NCBI GenBank assembly: GCA_019429275.1 | Contig: JAHYJC010000008.1 | Coordinates: 1-64,000, forward strand | Source: Lentimicrobium sp. | GTDB taxonomy: Bacteria > Bacteroidota > Bacteroidia > Bacteroidales > Lentimicrobiaceae | DNA length: 64,000 bases | Reading direction: 5' to 3' | In this document: one piece after another, positions 39,390 to 47,675 of the stretch | Numbering within the stretch: position 1 is the stretch's first letter | How the letters are laid out: each line of letters starts with the position of its first letter | Made by a program: the position numbers and the translations under genes | Notes under the pieces: generated by a model | Seen by the model: only the letters and a program-made list of their open reading frames with translations | What the model was told of the DNA's origin: nothing | Database searches by the model: none

Positions 39390-40346
39390 TTACAGGAATC
39401 GTGTATTCCTGAAACTTCTTCTGGTTTTTTCAAGTTCAAGTTTAAAGCTGTAAACCACCATGATTTCATGGCTACCTGCGCCTCCTATCTTAGAAAGAGG
39501 GATGTCATAAGCATAACCAAAACTCAAATCTTTCACACTCATGCCAACCATAACTGCAACAGTTTCCTGAAAACGATAAGTCAGCCCGCCCCAAAATTTA
39601 TCATTATAAAGAAGGCGTGCATTCAAATCTACCTGAGCGGCTGCTCCATCATATTTTGCGAAAACTCCAGGTATAAAAACATAGGCCGGATTTCTGATCC
39701 AGGAGATGCGGTAACCTGCAGTGGCGTAATAGTGCCTACGCAGCTTAAACTCCGAACCTCCGGTTCCGAGTTGCCTGGAACCTTCAAGCAATTGTGTGGC
39801 TGATAGTCCCAAATACAGCCCATCAGGCTGAATATAAAAAGCACCAAAGGCCATATCTGTAAACATTGTGCTTTCTTGTCCTGATTTGATAATCGGATCA
39901 TCATCTACCGGCTTTAGCTTCCCATAATCCAGTGATTTATTCAGAAAGCCAACATTAAAGCCAATACCTAATTCTCCATCGCCCAATGACCGGTTATAAG
40001 CATAACCAAGCCGCACATAAATATCTTTGAAATAGCCGATTTTATCCTGCATTACTGTAGCTGAAACACCTCCTCTGAGAATTCTGACAGGCGCATCTCC
40101 TGAAACCACAAAGCTTTCAGGAGAAACTTTATTTCCTTCTGAGTCTTCAATTCCAATCCATTGCTGACGCATAAGTCCGGTCACTGTTATGGCATCGCGC
40201 AGACCAGCATAACCTGGATTTACAGCCATGTGATTAAACATATTCAGCGTGAACTGTGGCTCTTGCTGTGCAATTGCTTGTTTACCTGAAATTATAATCA
40301 TGGCAACAAGCCCCAGACCGAAATAAATCAGCTCAATCCTTCGCAT
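39390..40346 (-). CDS. porP: PorP/SprF-family type IX secretion outer-membrane protein
   Basis: A 318-residue outer-membrane beta-barrel protein with a signal peptide from MRRIELIYFGLG to about AIAQ. The open frame reaches 40382; the ATG at 40346 is preferred because it begins the signal peptide. The PorP/SprF family signature is clear: QPQFTLNMFNHMAVNPGYAGLRDAITVTG-like sequence (here QEPQFTLNMFNHMAVNPGYAG), RQQWIG, and the end FGYAYDIPLSKIG. PorP helps anchor or secrete T9SS products. First gene before gldK, the order known from Porphyromonas (porPKLMN). Confidence 0.92.
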   Translation of the reverse strand: MRRIELIYFGLGLVAMIIISGKQAIAQQEPQFTLNMFNHMAVNPGYAGLRDAITVTGLMRQQWIGIEDSEGNKVSPESFVVSGDAPVRILRGGVSATVMQDKIGYFKDIYVRLGYAYNRSLGDGELGIGFNVGFLNKSLDYGKLKPVDDDPIIKSGQESTMFTDMAFGAFYIQPDGLYLGLSATQLLEGSRQLGTGGSEFKLRRHYYATAGYRISWIRNPAYVFIPGVFAKYDGAAAQVDLNARLLYNDKFWGGLTYRFQETVAVMVGMSVKDLSFGYAYDIPLSKIGGAGSHEIMVVYSFKLELEKTRRSFRNTRFL

Positions 40347-40382
40347 AGAACCTGTTTTGCAAAAACTCAATTTAAAACTCAT

Positions 40383-40751
40383 TAATGAAACAATTTGTCC
40401 ATTTAAAAACCTGAGACTTCATTATTTAATACCGTCAAACCATTAAAATTCAATTAATTGAAATAAGAAACTTAGTCTTTCTGCACTTTGATTTATCAGA
40501 TCAGCAGACTTAATAACTGAAGAATCTGTTTAATATTATGCGACTGACTTACCTGAGTTAATCACATTAATCAGCAAAAGTAATATTTTCCGGTGTAAGT
40601 ATTTCTGCAGATAAAAATTATATGATGATATTAGTAAGAAAATGTACATTTTAAGATAAACTTTTAAAAGAATGACAAACATCATAAAAAACAACTTAGA
40701 TTTGCAAATTGTTTTTCAATTATGTATTTACCTAATAAACAATGAATTAAC
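40383..40751. other. Intergenic region between porP and the first YitT gene
   Basis: An AT-rich divergent spacer of about 370 bp. It should hold promoters in both directions. On the plus strand TAGATTTG (40697-40704) fits a -7 element; on the minus strand TACTTTTG (complement of 40575-40582) does, but would give a leader of about 190-220 nt to porP. No TTG sits at the right spacing for either. Nothing else recognisable. Confidence 0.5.
40697..40704 (+). promoter_or_regulatory. Candidate -7 element for the YitT pair
   Basis: TAGATTTG fits TAnnTTTG and lies 47 bp before the first YitT gene's start. No -33 match at the usual spacing. Confidence 0.4.
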
Positions 40752-41678
40752 ATGACTTTTGTTCAAAATGAAAAAGTTTTTACAAAAAAATGGTTCATTG
40801 CATATTCATTGATCATTGTGGGCTCCTTTATTCTGGCAGCTGGATTTGTTTTTTTTATTAACCCTTACAACATTGTTCCCGGCGGTGTTTATGGAATCGG
40901 AATCGTTGTTCACCATCTGACAAAAGGTGTTTTTTCTTTCTGGCCGACCGGTATCCCTGTCGGACTTTTCGGACTGGTATTGAACATTCCACTGACTATG
41001 ATAGGAATAAAGGTATTGGGACCTAGATTTGGTATAAAAACCGTGATTGGCTTCTTACTAACCTCAGTTTTTATGGATATGCTGACGATGTTCGTTGGTG
41101 AAAATGACCCTTTAGGCCTTTCGGAAGACATTCTCATGGCTTGTGTTTTTGGCGGAGTGCTCATAGGTTTCGGGCTGGGACTCATTTTTAAATCCAGGGC
41201 CACATCAGGCGGTTCAGACATTGTGGCAATGATTATTGCAAAATACACAAAGCTTCCATTGGGACAGTTAATGATATATGTAGATTCAGTTATTGTACTT
41301 TTTGGACTGGTTGTTTTTAAAGATTGGAAAATCCCCCTCTATTCCTGGATTGTTATATTTATCACCGGAAAAGTCATTGATATTACAATGCAGGGCGTTA
41401 GCTATGAAAAAACCTTATTTATTATTTCGAAAGAATTTGAACTTATCCGCGACAAAATCATCAACGATCTTAACCGTGGGGGAACCTTTATACCTGGAAA
41501 AGGGATGTTCAACAATTCTGATAAAACGATTATTTTTACCATAATGAACCGCCGGGAAATTGCAATTCTTGAGGAATACATCCATCAAATAGACCCAAAA
41601 GCCTTTGTTACTGTTATGGATGCCAACGAAATTCTGGGCGAAGGTTTTAAATCACTTCGCGATAAAGTTTCAGAATAA
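40752..41678 (+). CDS. YitT-family membrane protein, first copy
   Basis: A 308-residue inner-membrane protein with about six hydrophobic segments in the first 210 residues, then a cytoplasmic DUF2179 domain (EKTLFIISKEFELIRDKIINDLNRGGTF). Family motifs include NPYNIVPGGVYGIGIV and FKSRATSGGSDIVAMII. Proteins of this family are widespread; transport is suspected but the substrate is unknown. A second copy begins 52 bp downstream. Confidence 0.88.
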   Translation: MTFVQNEKVFTKKWFIAYSLIIVGSFILAAGFVFFINPYNIVPGGVYGIGIVVHHLTKGVFSFWPTGIPVGLFGLVLNIPLTMIGIKVLGPRFGIKTVIGFLLTSVFMDMLTMFVGENDPLGLSEDILMACVFGGVLIGFGLGLIFKSRATSGGSDIVAMIIAKYTKLPLGQLMIYVDSVIVLFGLVVFKDWKIPLYSWIVIFITGKVIDITMQGVSYEKTLFIISKEFELIRDKIINDLNRGGTFIPGKGMFNNSDKTIIFTIMNRREIAILEEYIHQIDPKAFVTVMDANEILGEGFKSLRDKVSE

Positions 41679-41730
41679 AATTTGCCGACCAACAAATTTT
41701 AATGCATCCATCCATTTAGCCAGCTAAACG

Positions 41731-42624
41731 ATGCCATTTCTTCAGAAAGAAAAAATTTTTACCCGAAAATGGTTCATTTCTTATGGATTAATCCTGACTG
41801 GTACTTTGCTTGTCTCCTTTGGTTATGTCTATTTTATTACACCTTTCAAAGTAGTACCAGGTGGAATATATGGTATTTCTATAGTGTTGCACCATCTCTT
41901 CGGCTTACCGGTTGGTCTCACTGCTCTGGCCTTCAACATACCCCTTACCATAATCGGGACTAAGGTACTGGGGCCCAGATTTGGCACAAAAACAGTTGCC
42001 GGCTTCGTTCTGACTTCTGTTTTTGTTGACCTGATGTCTTTCTTTTCCGGATTTAAACCTCTGGTTGAAAACGACCCCTTGCTTTCATCAATATTTGGAG
42101 GAGCTGTAATTGGCGTAGGTGTAGGACTTATTTTTAAATCCAAAGCTACTTCGGGCGGATCTGATGTAATTGCTATGATATTGGCACGCTCTACAAAATT
42201 ACCGCTGGGACAGTTGATGATTGGCGTTGATTCATTAATTGTGCTGATAGGATTTGTTGCTTTCAGAGACTGGCACATTCCGCTTTACTCCTGGATTACA
42301 ATTTTTGTGATGGGTAAGGTAATTGATGCAGTGTTGCAGGGCGTTTCCTACGAAAAAACAATTTTTATTGTTTCTGATCAGCATCAGGCTATCCGCGATA
42401 AAATCATCAATGACCTTCACAGAGGCGGAACATACCTGAATGCTGAAGGTATGTTTAATGGCAATCAGAAAAAGGTGATCTTCACCGTTGTAAATCGCAG
42501 GGAACTGGCTATGCTTGAAGAATTTATCAATAAGGTTGATCCTAAAGCTTTTCTTACCGTCATGGATGCCAACGAAATTCTCGGTAAAGGTTTTAAATCG
42601 CTGACCGACAAACTGGAAGATTAA
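41731..42624 (+). CDS. YitT-family membrane protein, second copy
   Basis: A 297-residue paralogue of the upstream gene, with the same topology and matching motifs (TPFKVVPGGIYGIS, FKSKATSGGSDVIAMIL, YEKTIFIVSDQHQAIRDKI, and the end TVMDANEILGKGFKSL). High similarity over the whole length points to a tandem duplication. The two may form a hetero-oligomer or have diverged in substrate; the sequence does not decide. Followed by the cobalamin riboswitch region. Confidence 0.88.
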   Translation: MPFLQKEKIFTRKWFISYGLILTGTLLVSFGYVYFITPFKVVPGGIYGISIVLHHLFGLPVGLTALAFNIPLTIIGTKVLGPRFGTKTVAGFVLTSVFVDLMSFFSGFKPLVENDPLLSSIFGGAVIGVGVGLIFKSKATSGGSDVIAMILARSTKLPLGQLMIGVDSLIVLIGFVAFRDWHIPLYSWITIFVMGKVIDAVLQGVSYEKTIFIVSDQHQAIRDKIINDLHRGGTYLNAEGMFNGNQKKVIFTVVNRRELAMLEEFINKVDPKAFLTVMDANEILGKGFKSLTDKLED

Positions 42625-42681
42625 ATATTGGTTTTTGGTCATAAATTCTATTGGCAATTTCCTAAAAACTTAACAAAAAAC

Positions 42682-42713
42682 TTGCTATCCTTAATCTAAA
42701 GTCATTACTTTTG
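42682..42713 (+). promoter_or_regulatory. Promoter of the cobalamin operon
   Basis: TTG at 42682-42684, a 21-bp spacer and TACTTTTG at 42706-42713 match the Bacteroidota -33/-7 pattern. The predicted start site near 42720 falls just before the riboswitch aptamer. Confidence 0.65.
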
Positions 42714-42721
42714 CAGCGCAT

Positions 42722-42890
42722 TGGTTCCGGCAACGGATAATAGGGAATGCCGTGTAATTCGGCTACAGTTCCCGCTGCTGTAAGCTCTTTAAAAGTTTCA
42801 ACTGATTGCCACTGTCCATCCTAAAACGTACGGGAAGGCGTTGAAAACAAATGGAGTAAGTCAGAAGACCTGCCAATGCCTCGTGGATTT
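42722..42890 (+). promoter_or_regulatory. Cobalamin (AdoCbl-type) riboswitch aptamer
   Basis: The conserved core is present in order: AATAGGGAATGCCGTG (42739-42754), the B12-box-type segment CTACAGTTCCCGCTGCTGTAAGC (split here as CTACAGTTCCCGCTGC and TGTAAGC, 42763-42785), GCCACTGTCC (42808-42817), GGGAAGGCG (42832-42840) and GTAAGTCAGAAGACCTGCC (42856-42874). It sits between a good promoter and the membrane-protein gene at 43024, and should repress the downstream uptake genes when cobalamin is abundant. Confidence 0.93.
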
Positions 42891-42920
42891 TGTAGTTTAC
42901 GGTGAATGAACTGCAAATCG

Positions 42921-42971
42921 AAAAACCTGGCCTGTTTCCCTTTTTTATCCGGCCTTTTTTATCAGGTTTTT
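42921..42971 (+). promoter_or_regulatory. Candidate riboswitch expression platform
   Basis: AAAAACCTG (42921-42929) can pair with CAGGTTTTT (42963-42971), and GGCC (42929-42932) with GGCC (42951-42954), which is followed by six Ts. The two pairings overlap and could be alternative or nested terminator/antiterminator arms. The inner stem is short, so this is tentative; control of translation is also possible. Confidence 0.35.
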
Positions 42972-43023
42972 CACTTTTGCTGCAGAATCCGCGCATTTAT
43001 TCATCAAAAAAAACGCAGCAATC

Positions 43024-43575
43024 ATGAAAAACAAAAAGATCATCCTTCCATTTTTTGTTATTACAATTATTATCTCTTTACTTGCCATAAGCCGGCTTTT
43101 GCCACACCCATTCAACTTTTCACCCATTGCAGCTCTGGCTTTGTTTGGCGGTGCACACTACCGAAACCGATTTGCAGCCTATCTTATACCGCTGGCAGCA
43201 TTATGGGTAAGCGATATTTTTCTGAATTTTGCCTTCTTCGGAAGTTTTGTTCCCTTTTATGAAGGCGCATTTTTTACTTATGCCGCTTTCGCTTTGATTG
43301 TTTTGCTGGGATCAAAGGCACTGCAAAAGTTCTCGACCAGAAACCTTTTGTTTTCAAGCCTTGCAGCTTCAGTAATTTTCTTTGTGGTTTCAAACTTCGG
43401 TGTCTGGGTTTCAGGAACCTTGTACCCGCTTAATGCAACCGGGCTTGTCGCCTGCTACTCAGCAGCCATCCCGTTCTTCCGCAACACCCTTGCCGGTGAC
43501 CTGATTTATTCATTTGCAGTCTTTTATGGATATGCATATGCACAATCGAGAATTTCAATCCTCAAAACCGCTTGA
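43024..43575 (+). CDS. Membrane protein, DUF6580 / ECF S-component-like, likely in cobalamin uptake
   Basis: A 183-residue inner-membrane protein with about six hydrophobic segments. It begins with a helix (IILPFFVITIIISLLAISRLL), then HPFNFSPIAALALFGGAHY, which resembles the N-terminal part of ECF-type substrate-binding membrane proteins, and later FFVVSNFGVWVSGTLYP and RNTLAGDLIYSFAVFYGYA. It is the first gene under the cobalamin riboswitch, which implies a role in cobalamin or cobalt/precursor transport. No ECF ATPase or T component is adjacent. The family name is recognised with moderate certainty; the substrate is inferred only from context. Confidence 0.75.
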   Translation: MKNKKIILPFFVITIIISLLAISRLLPHPFNFSPIAALALFGGAHYRNRFAAYLIPLAALWVSDIFLNFAFFGSFVPFYEGAFFTYAAFALIVLLGSKALQKFSTRNLLFSSLAASVIFFVVSNFGVWVSGTLYPLNATGLVACYSAAIPFFRNTLAGDLIYSFAVFYGYAYAQSRISILKTA

Positions 43576-43628
43576 TAAAAATCTCTTTTCCTGAAACGAC
43601 TTTTCTGAACCTCAAAAATCATTGCTTT

Positions 43629-45584
43629 ATGATCAAAAAATTACTTGCACTTTTACTGATTAGCGGATACACCTCTGTATTTGCGCAGGGACAGTTTCCT
43701 CCGGCAGCCGGCCAAACAGGAAGCACCGCCATTGCCAGAGATTCCAGCATCATTCAATCATGGGCCAGCGGAACTGAGCTGGTGCGCGGATACATACAGA
43801 TAAGCGATACCAGTGTTTACAGCTCAGGTTCCAACAAAGCTACATTCGGGCATCCATCCAACGCTTTGGGCATTGCTGAAGGCATTTCAACCGAAGTTGT
43901 TAGTCTGGGAGATGGCGGAATGGCAACGCTGACTTTCGATCGGCTGGTTGTTAACGGCCCCGGTGCTGATTTTGCGGTATTTGAAAATTCTTTCGGCGAT
44001 ACTTTTCTTGAACTTGCGTTTGTAGAGGTGAGCTCCGACGGCATCAACTTCAGCCGGTTCCCGTCCGTTTCCCTCACACAATCTGAGACTCAGATTGGTC
44101 CATGGGATGAGATTGATCCGACCCAGCTTCATAACCTTGCCGGAAAATACCGCCAGGGTTTCGGAACTCCATTCGACCTGAGCGATCTTGAATACAATCC
44201 ACTGGTTGACGTAAATGCAATCAGGTTTGTTCGGATTATTGATGTGGTCGGCAGCATCAACCCTGAATACGCAAGCATTGATTCCCAAGGAAATATCATA
44301 AACGACCCCTACCCTACACCATTCAATTCAGGAGGTTTTGATCTTGACGGTGTTGCCGTAATTAACTGCAACGTACCAAATACAGTTCTTAATTTCACCG
44401 AACTTCCACTGACCCAAAATTCATTTTTCCTGCCCGAAGAAAATGGCATGTTTTCATCCGGACCCTTAAACTTCATTTATGAAGCCGGATTTGGCTCATG
44501 GTCAGGTTTTTCATATTCAAACAGGGTAAGCCTTACCGGCGAATATACCAACGATCAGTTTGTGGCGGCAACCCTCGGCGGCATGGACGGAGATACCACA
44601 AATTTTGCAATATCTTATGTTTCATCCGACTGGATGTCAGGAACCTACGATCCGATTCCCAGCATAATAAATGTGGCCAATGGTCAGGATGTAAGCTTCA
44701 GCGGATTTTACGCAACCAACAGCCATATGGCTTATATCACTTTGCGTGATGGCACAATGTTTAACAAAAAATTCGGTGGTGTAACCGGCAACGACCCCGA
44801 TTGGTTCAGAATGAAAGTTTGGGGCGTTCGCGCTGATAATTCACTTACAGAAATTGTGGAGCATTACCTTGCTGATTTTCGTTTTGAAGATAACGGCCTT
44901 GACTACATTCAAAACGATTGGCGCTGGGTTGACCTGAGCAGCCTGGGTGAAGTAAAATCACTGAACTTTATTCTTGAATCAAGCGATTCGGGTGATTACG
45001 GGATGAATACCCCGGCTTATTTCTGCATGGATAACCTGACCATAATGGAAGTTCAGGGACCATTTATCGCGAATCCATTGGCCGACATGGTGGTGAGCGT
45101 AAATGCCGACCCAATCGACATCAATCTGGACAACCATTTTGCAGCATCCGGAGTAAACCCAACCTACGAAATTTCAAACAACAGCAACAGCAGTCTGGTT
45201 CTGGCAAGCATTACCGATTCGCAGCTTTCACTGATATTTGCATTGAATCAGACAGGTTCATCGGAAATAACAATCACTTCAACAGCCAATGGATTAGCAG
45301 TATCTGACACATTTATTGTAACGGTCAGCTCAAATGTTGGCATCGATCAAGTCGAAAAAATCATGTTAAAAACCTATCCGAACCCAGTGGTTCACAGCCT
45401 GACGCTGGAAGGCGCGAAAGACAGTGAAATGAAGATTTTTAACTCAACCGGAAGTCTGGTATTTGCCGGAAAAAGCACGGACGAAAAAACCATTTTGCCT
45501 ATGGATACCTATCCTGCAGGGATTTATCTGATTCAGGTTTCAGGCATGAATGGAAATTCAACCATCAAGGTTAGCAAGAAATAA
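43629..45584 (+). CDS. Two-module T9SS surface protein with DUF4465 domain, cobalamin-regulated
   Basis: A 651-residue secreted protein with a signal peptide from MIKKLLALLL to FAQ; the frame is open to 43572, overlapping the previous gene, but the ATG at 43629 starts the signal peptide. Module 1 (about 20-250) contains LGDGGMATLTFDRLVV, GPGADFAVFENSFGDTFLEL, EVSSDGINFSRFP, LAGKYRQGFGTPFDLSDL and SGGFDLDGVAVIN, a beta-sandwich family seen in surface proteins of several phyla. Module 2 (about 255-485) is a DUF4465 domain (FWRMKVWG-like region DWFRMKVWGVRADN and WRWVDLSSLGEVKSLNF). The last ~80 residues are a T9SS type A sorting domain (LKTYPNPVVHSLTLEG). DUF4465 proteins in B12 loci of gut Bacteroides (BtuH group) bind cobalamin at the cell surface as lipoproteins; from memory of that work I infer a similar role here. 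Confidence 0.8.
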   Translation: MIKKLLALLLISGYTSVFAQGQFPPAAGQTGSTAIARDSSIIQSWASGTELVRGYIQISDTSVYSSGSNKATFGHPSNALGIAEGISTEVVSLGDGGMATLTFDRLVVNGPGADFAVFENSFGDTFLELAFVEVSSDGINFSRFPSVSLTQSETQIGPWDEIDPTQLHNLAGKYRQGFGTPFDLSDLEYNPLVDVNAIRFVRIIDVVGSINPEYASIDSQGNIINDPYPTPFNSGGFDLDGVAVINCNVPNTVLNFTELPLTQNSFFLPEENGMFSSGPLNFIYEAGFGSWSGFSYSNRVSLTGEYTNDQFVAATLGGMDGDTTNFAISYVSSDWMSGTYDPIPSIINVANGQDVSFSGFYATNSHMAYITLRDGTMFNKKFGGVTGNDPDWFRMKVWGVRADNSLTEIVEHYLADFRFEDNGLDYIQNDWRWVDLSSLGEVKSLNFILESSDSGDYGMNTPAYFCMDNLTIMEVQGPFIANPLADMVVSVNADPIDINLDNHFAASGVNPTYEISNNSNSSLVLASITDSQLSLIFALNQTGSSEITITSTANGLAVSDTFIVTVSSNVGIDQVEKIMLKTYPNPVVHSLTLEGAKDSEMKIFNSTGSLVFAGKSTDEKTILPMDTYPAGIYLIQVSGMNGNSTIKVSKK

Positions 45585-45621
45585 TCCCGAAAGGCAAAAA
45601 CCCACAATCTTCAACTTCTGA

Positions 45622-47610
45622 ATGAAATCACTTGCGATAACCGGCTTATTAATTGGCTTCTGCTTTTCAGATGTTATTGCCCAGCAGCCGATTACCGACA
45701 CCATTACTATAAAAGGTGTAGAGGTGAAAACACGCAAAATTCATCAGAAAGAGAAGTCAGCATACCCGATACAAAGTCTTGCGGCAAAAGGAATTGAGTC
45801 CGTCGCGGGTACTTCGGTTGCCGAAGCCGTAAAGACTTTTTCGGGAGTAACCCTGCGCGATTACGGTGGTACAGGCGGGCTGAAAACCATCATGGTACGA
45901 AGCCTGGGCGCAAATCATACAGGAGTTTTTATCGATGGAGTTGCTTTTACTGACATAGCTTCAGGGCAGGTTGATCTGAGTAAACTTCCGCTTGAAGGGC
46001 TTGAAGAAGTTTCGCTCGAACTTGGAAATGCTTCACAACAATGTATTACTGCGCGTGCTCAGGCATCGGCAAGCCTGATCAACCTCAGAAGTAAAAACCC
46101 TGATTTCAGGAATCGCAAAACAAATGGCAATCTTTCACTGAAAGCGGGAATGTATGGACTGATTAATCCCACGCTTTCGCTGAACCAGAAAACCGGCAAA
46201 AAATCATGGATAGGGCTGAACCTGAATTACCTGCGGGCAGAAAGTGACTATCCGTATCTTGTGGATAACGGCCCGGCCGGCACACATCGCGAAACACGAA
46301 GTAATTCAGATATTACAGCACTTTCGGCAAACGCAGTTTACAATTTCAGTCCATCGGACAGTTCCGGTTTTCAGGCAAGGCTCAGAATTTATGAATCGGA
46401 ACGGGGTTTGCCGGGAGCCGTAATTTTTTATAATCCACATTCATCGCAACGTTTGACCAACAAAGATATGAGTGTGAACCTGCAATACCGTTCTAATAAA
46501 AAGAAAATCTCAACGCTGAGCAATGCGGGCTGGTCCAGGGCATGGCTTCGCTATGTTGATCCTGATTATCTGGGATATACGAGCAGCCTCGACAACAAAT
46601 ACCTTCAGCAGGAATACTACCTTTCGCAGGCATTTAGTGCTAAAACCGGGAAACATTTTACTGCATCTGCATCTACAGATCTGATTGTAAGTTCATTTTC
46701 ATCAAACCTATACAACAATAGTAACCCCAGGCGCTATAGTCTGCTGGTGTCAGGCGGATTGAGCCACCGCACGCGAACCACCGAAACTTCAGCCGGTTTG
46801 CTGCTCAGTGTGGTTGGCGATAAAAAAGATGGCGATGAAAAGATGAAAGACTTTTCACGGATTTCGCCATGGGCTAACTTCACAGTTCGGATAACAGATG
46901 ATCCGGCATTAAGATTCAGATTAATGTATAAGCAGATTTTCAGGTTGCCGAGCTTCAACGATTTGTATTACCATCTTGTTGGAAATCCAAGCCTGAAACC
47001 GGAAAATGCCGGACAAATCAATTCAGGTCTGCTTTTTTCGAAAAAAGTGATGGGTTCGACAGATGTAAACCTGCGAATTGATGCTTTTGGCAATCGCGTA
47101 AGCAACAAAATAATCGCAATACCTTCACAAAACCTGTTTGTTTGGTCGATGCGTAACATCGGGAAGGTGAGCACGCAGGGCATTGAATTACAGATAGAAA
47201 CCGAAAGCAAAATCAATGCTGAAATGTCAATCGGCATCAGCATGAACTACACCTATCAGCAAGCCCTTGACATGACTGACCAAAACTCAGCCAGTTATAA
47301 ACATCAGATTCCATACATTCCCTACGAAACATTTTCAGGAATGTATTTTATCAATTACCGGTCGTTTGCAGTAAATTACAATCTGTTGTTCAACGGATTC
47401 CGCTTTTCAGCCGGTGAAAATGTGCATGAAAACCTGCTTCCGGGTTGGTGGATCAGCGATGCCGGACTTTCATGGAAAACCGAAACAAACAGAATCACCT
47501 ACAGAATAAAAGGAGAAATAAGCAATCTCTTTAACAGGGAGTATGTTGTTATAAGGAGCTTTCCCATGCCTGGAAGAAGTTTTGCATTAACCGCCACCTT
47601 ACAATTTTGA
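45622..47610 (+). CDS. btuB: TonB-dependent receptor, BtuB-like
   Basis: A 662-residue outer-membrane receptor with a signal peptide (about 1-20), a likely TonB box near DTITIKGVEV, a plug domain (VAEAVKTFSGVTLRDYGG, IMVRSLGANHTGVFIDG) and a beta barrel ending in the terminal aromatic pattern ALTATLQF. It lacks the N-terminal carboxypeptidase-like domain of SusC proteins, and its ~660 residue length fits cobalamin/siderophore receptors. The BtuB call rests on its place in a riboswitch-controlled operon with DUF4465 and beta-propeller partners. Another corrinoid or metal complex remains possible. Confidence 0.85.
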   Translation: MKSLAITGLLIGFCFSDVIAQQPITDTITIKGVEVKTRKIHQKEKSAYPIQSLAAKGIESVAGTSVAEAVKTFSGVTLRDYGGTGGLKTIMVRSLGANHTGVFIDGVAFTDIASGQVDLSKLPLEGLEEVSLELGNASQQCITARAQASASLINLRSKNPDFRNRKTNGNLSLKAGMYGLINPTLSLNQKTGKKSWIGLNLNYLRAESDYPYLVDNGPAGTHRETRSNSDITALSANAVYNFSPSDSSGFQARLRIYESERGLPGAVIFYNPHSSQRLTNKDMSVNLQYRSNKKKISTLSNAGWSRAWLRYVDPDYLGYTSSLDNKYLQQEYYLSQAFSAKTGKHFTASASTDLIVSSFSSNLYNNSNPRRYSLLVSGGLSHRTRTTETSAGLLLSVVGDKKDGDEKMKDFSRISPWANFTVRITDDPALRFRLMYKQIFRLPSFNDLYYHLVGNPSLKPENAGQINSGLLFSKKVMGSTDVNLRIDAFGNRVSNKIIAIPSQNLFVWSMRNIGKVSTQGIELQIETESKINAEMSIGISMNYTYQQALDMTDQNSASYKHQIPYIPYETFSGMYFINYRSFAVNYNLLFNGFRFSAGENVHENLLPGWWISDAGLSWKTETNRITYRIKGEISNLFNREYVVIRSFPMPGRSFALTATLQF

Positions 47611-47675
47611 AAATGACCCATCCGAAAATATATCAGGTTGCTTTCGCAAAAAGCATATTTCAGTCACTTCGGAAC

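Noticed and set aside
40575-40582. Minus-strand TACTTTTG as the porP promoter
   Set aside because: No -33 element and an unusually long leader; kept only as a note in the intergenic entry.
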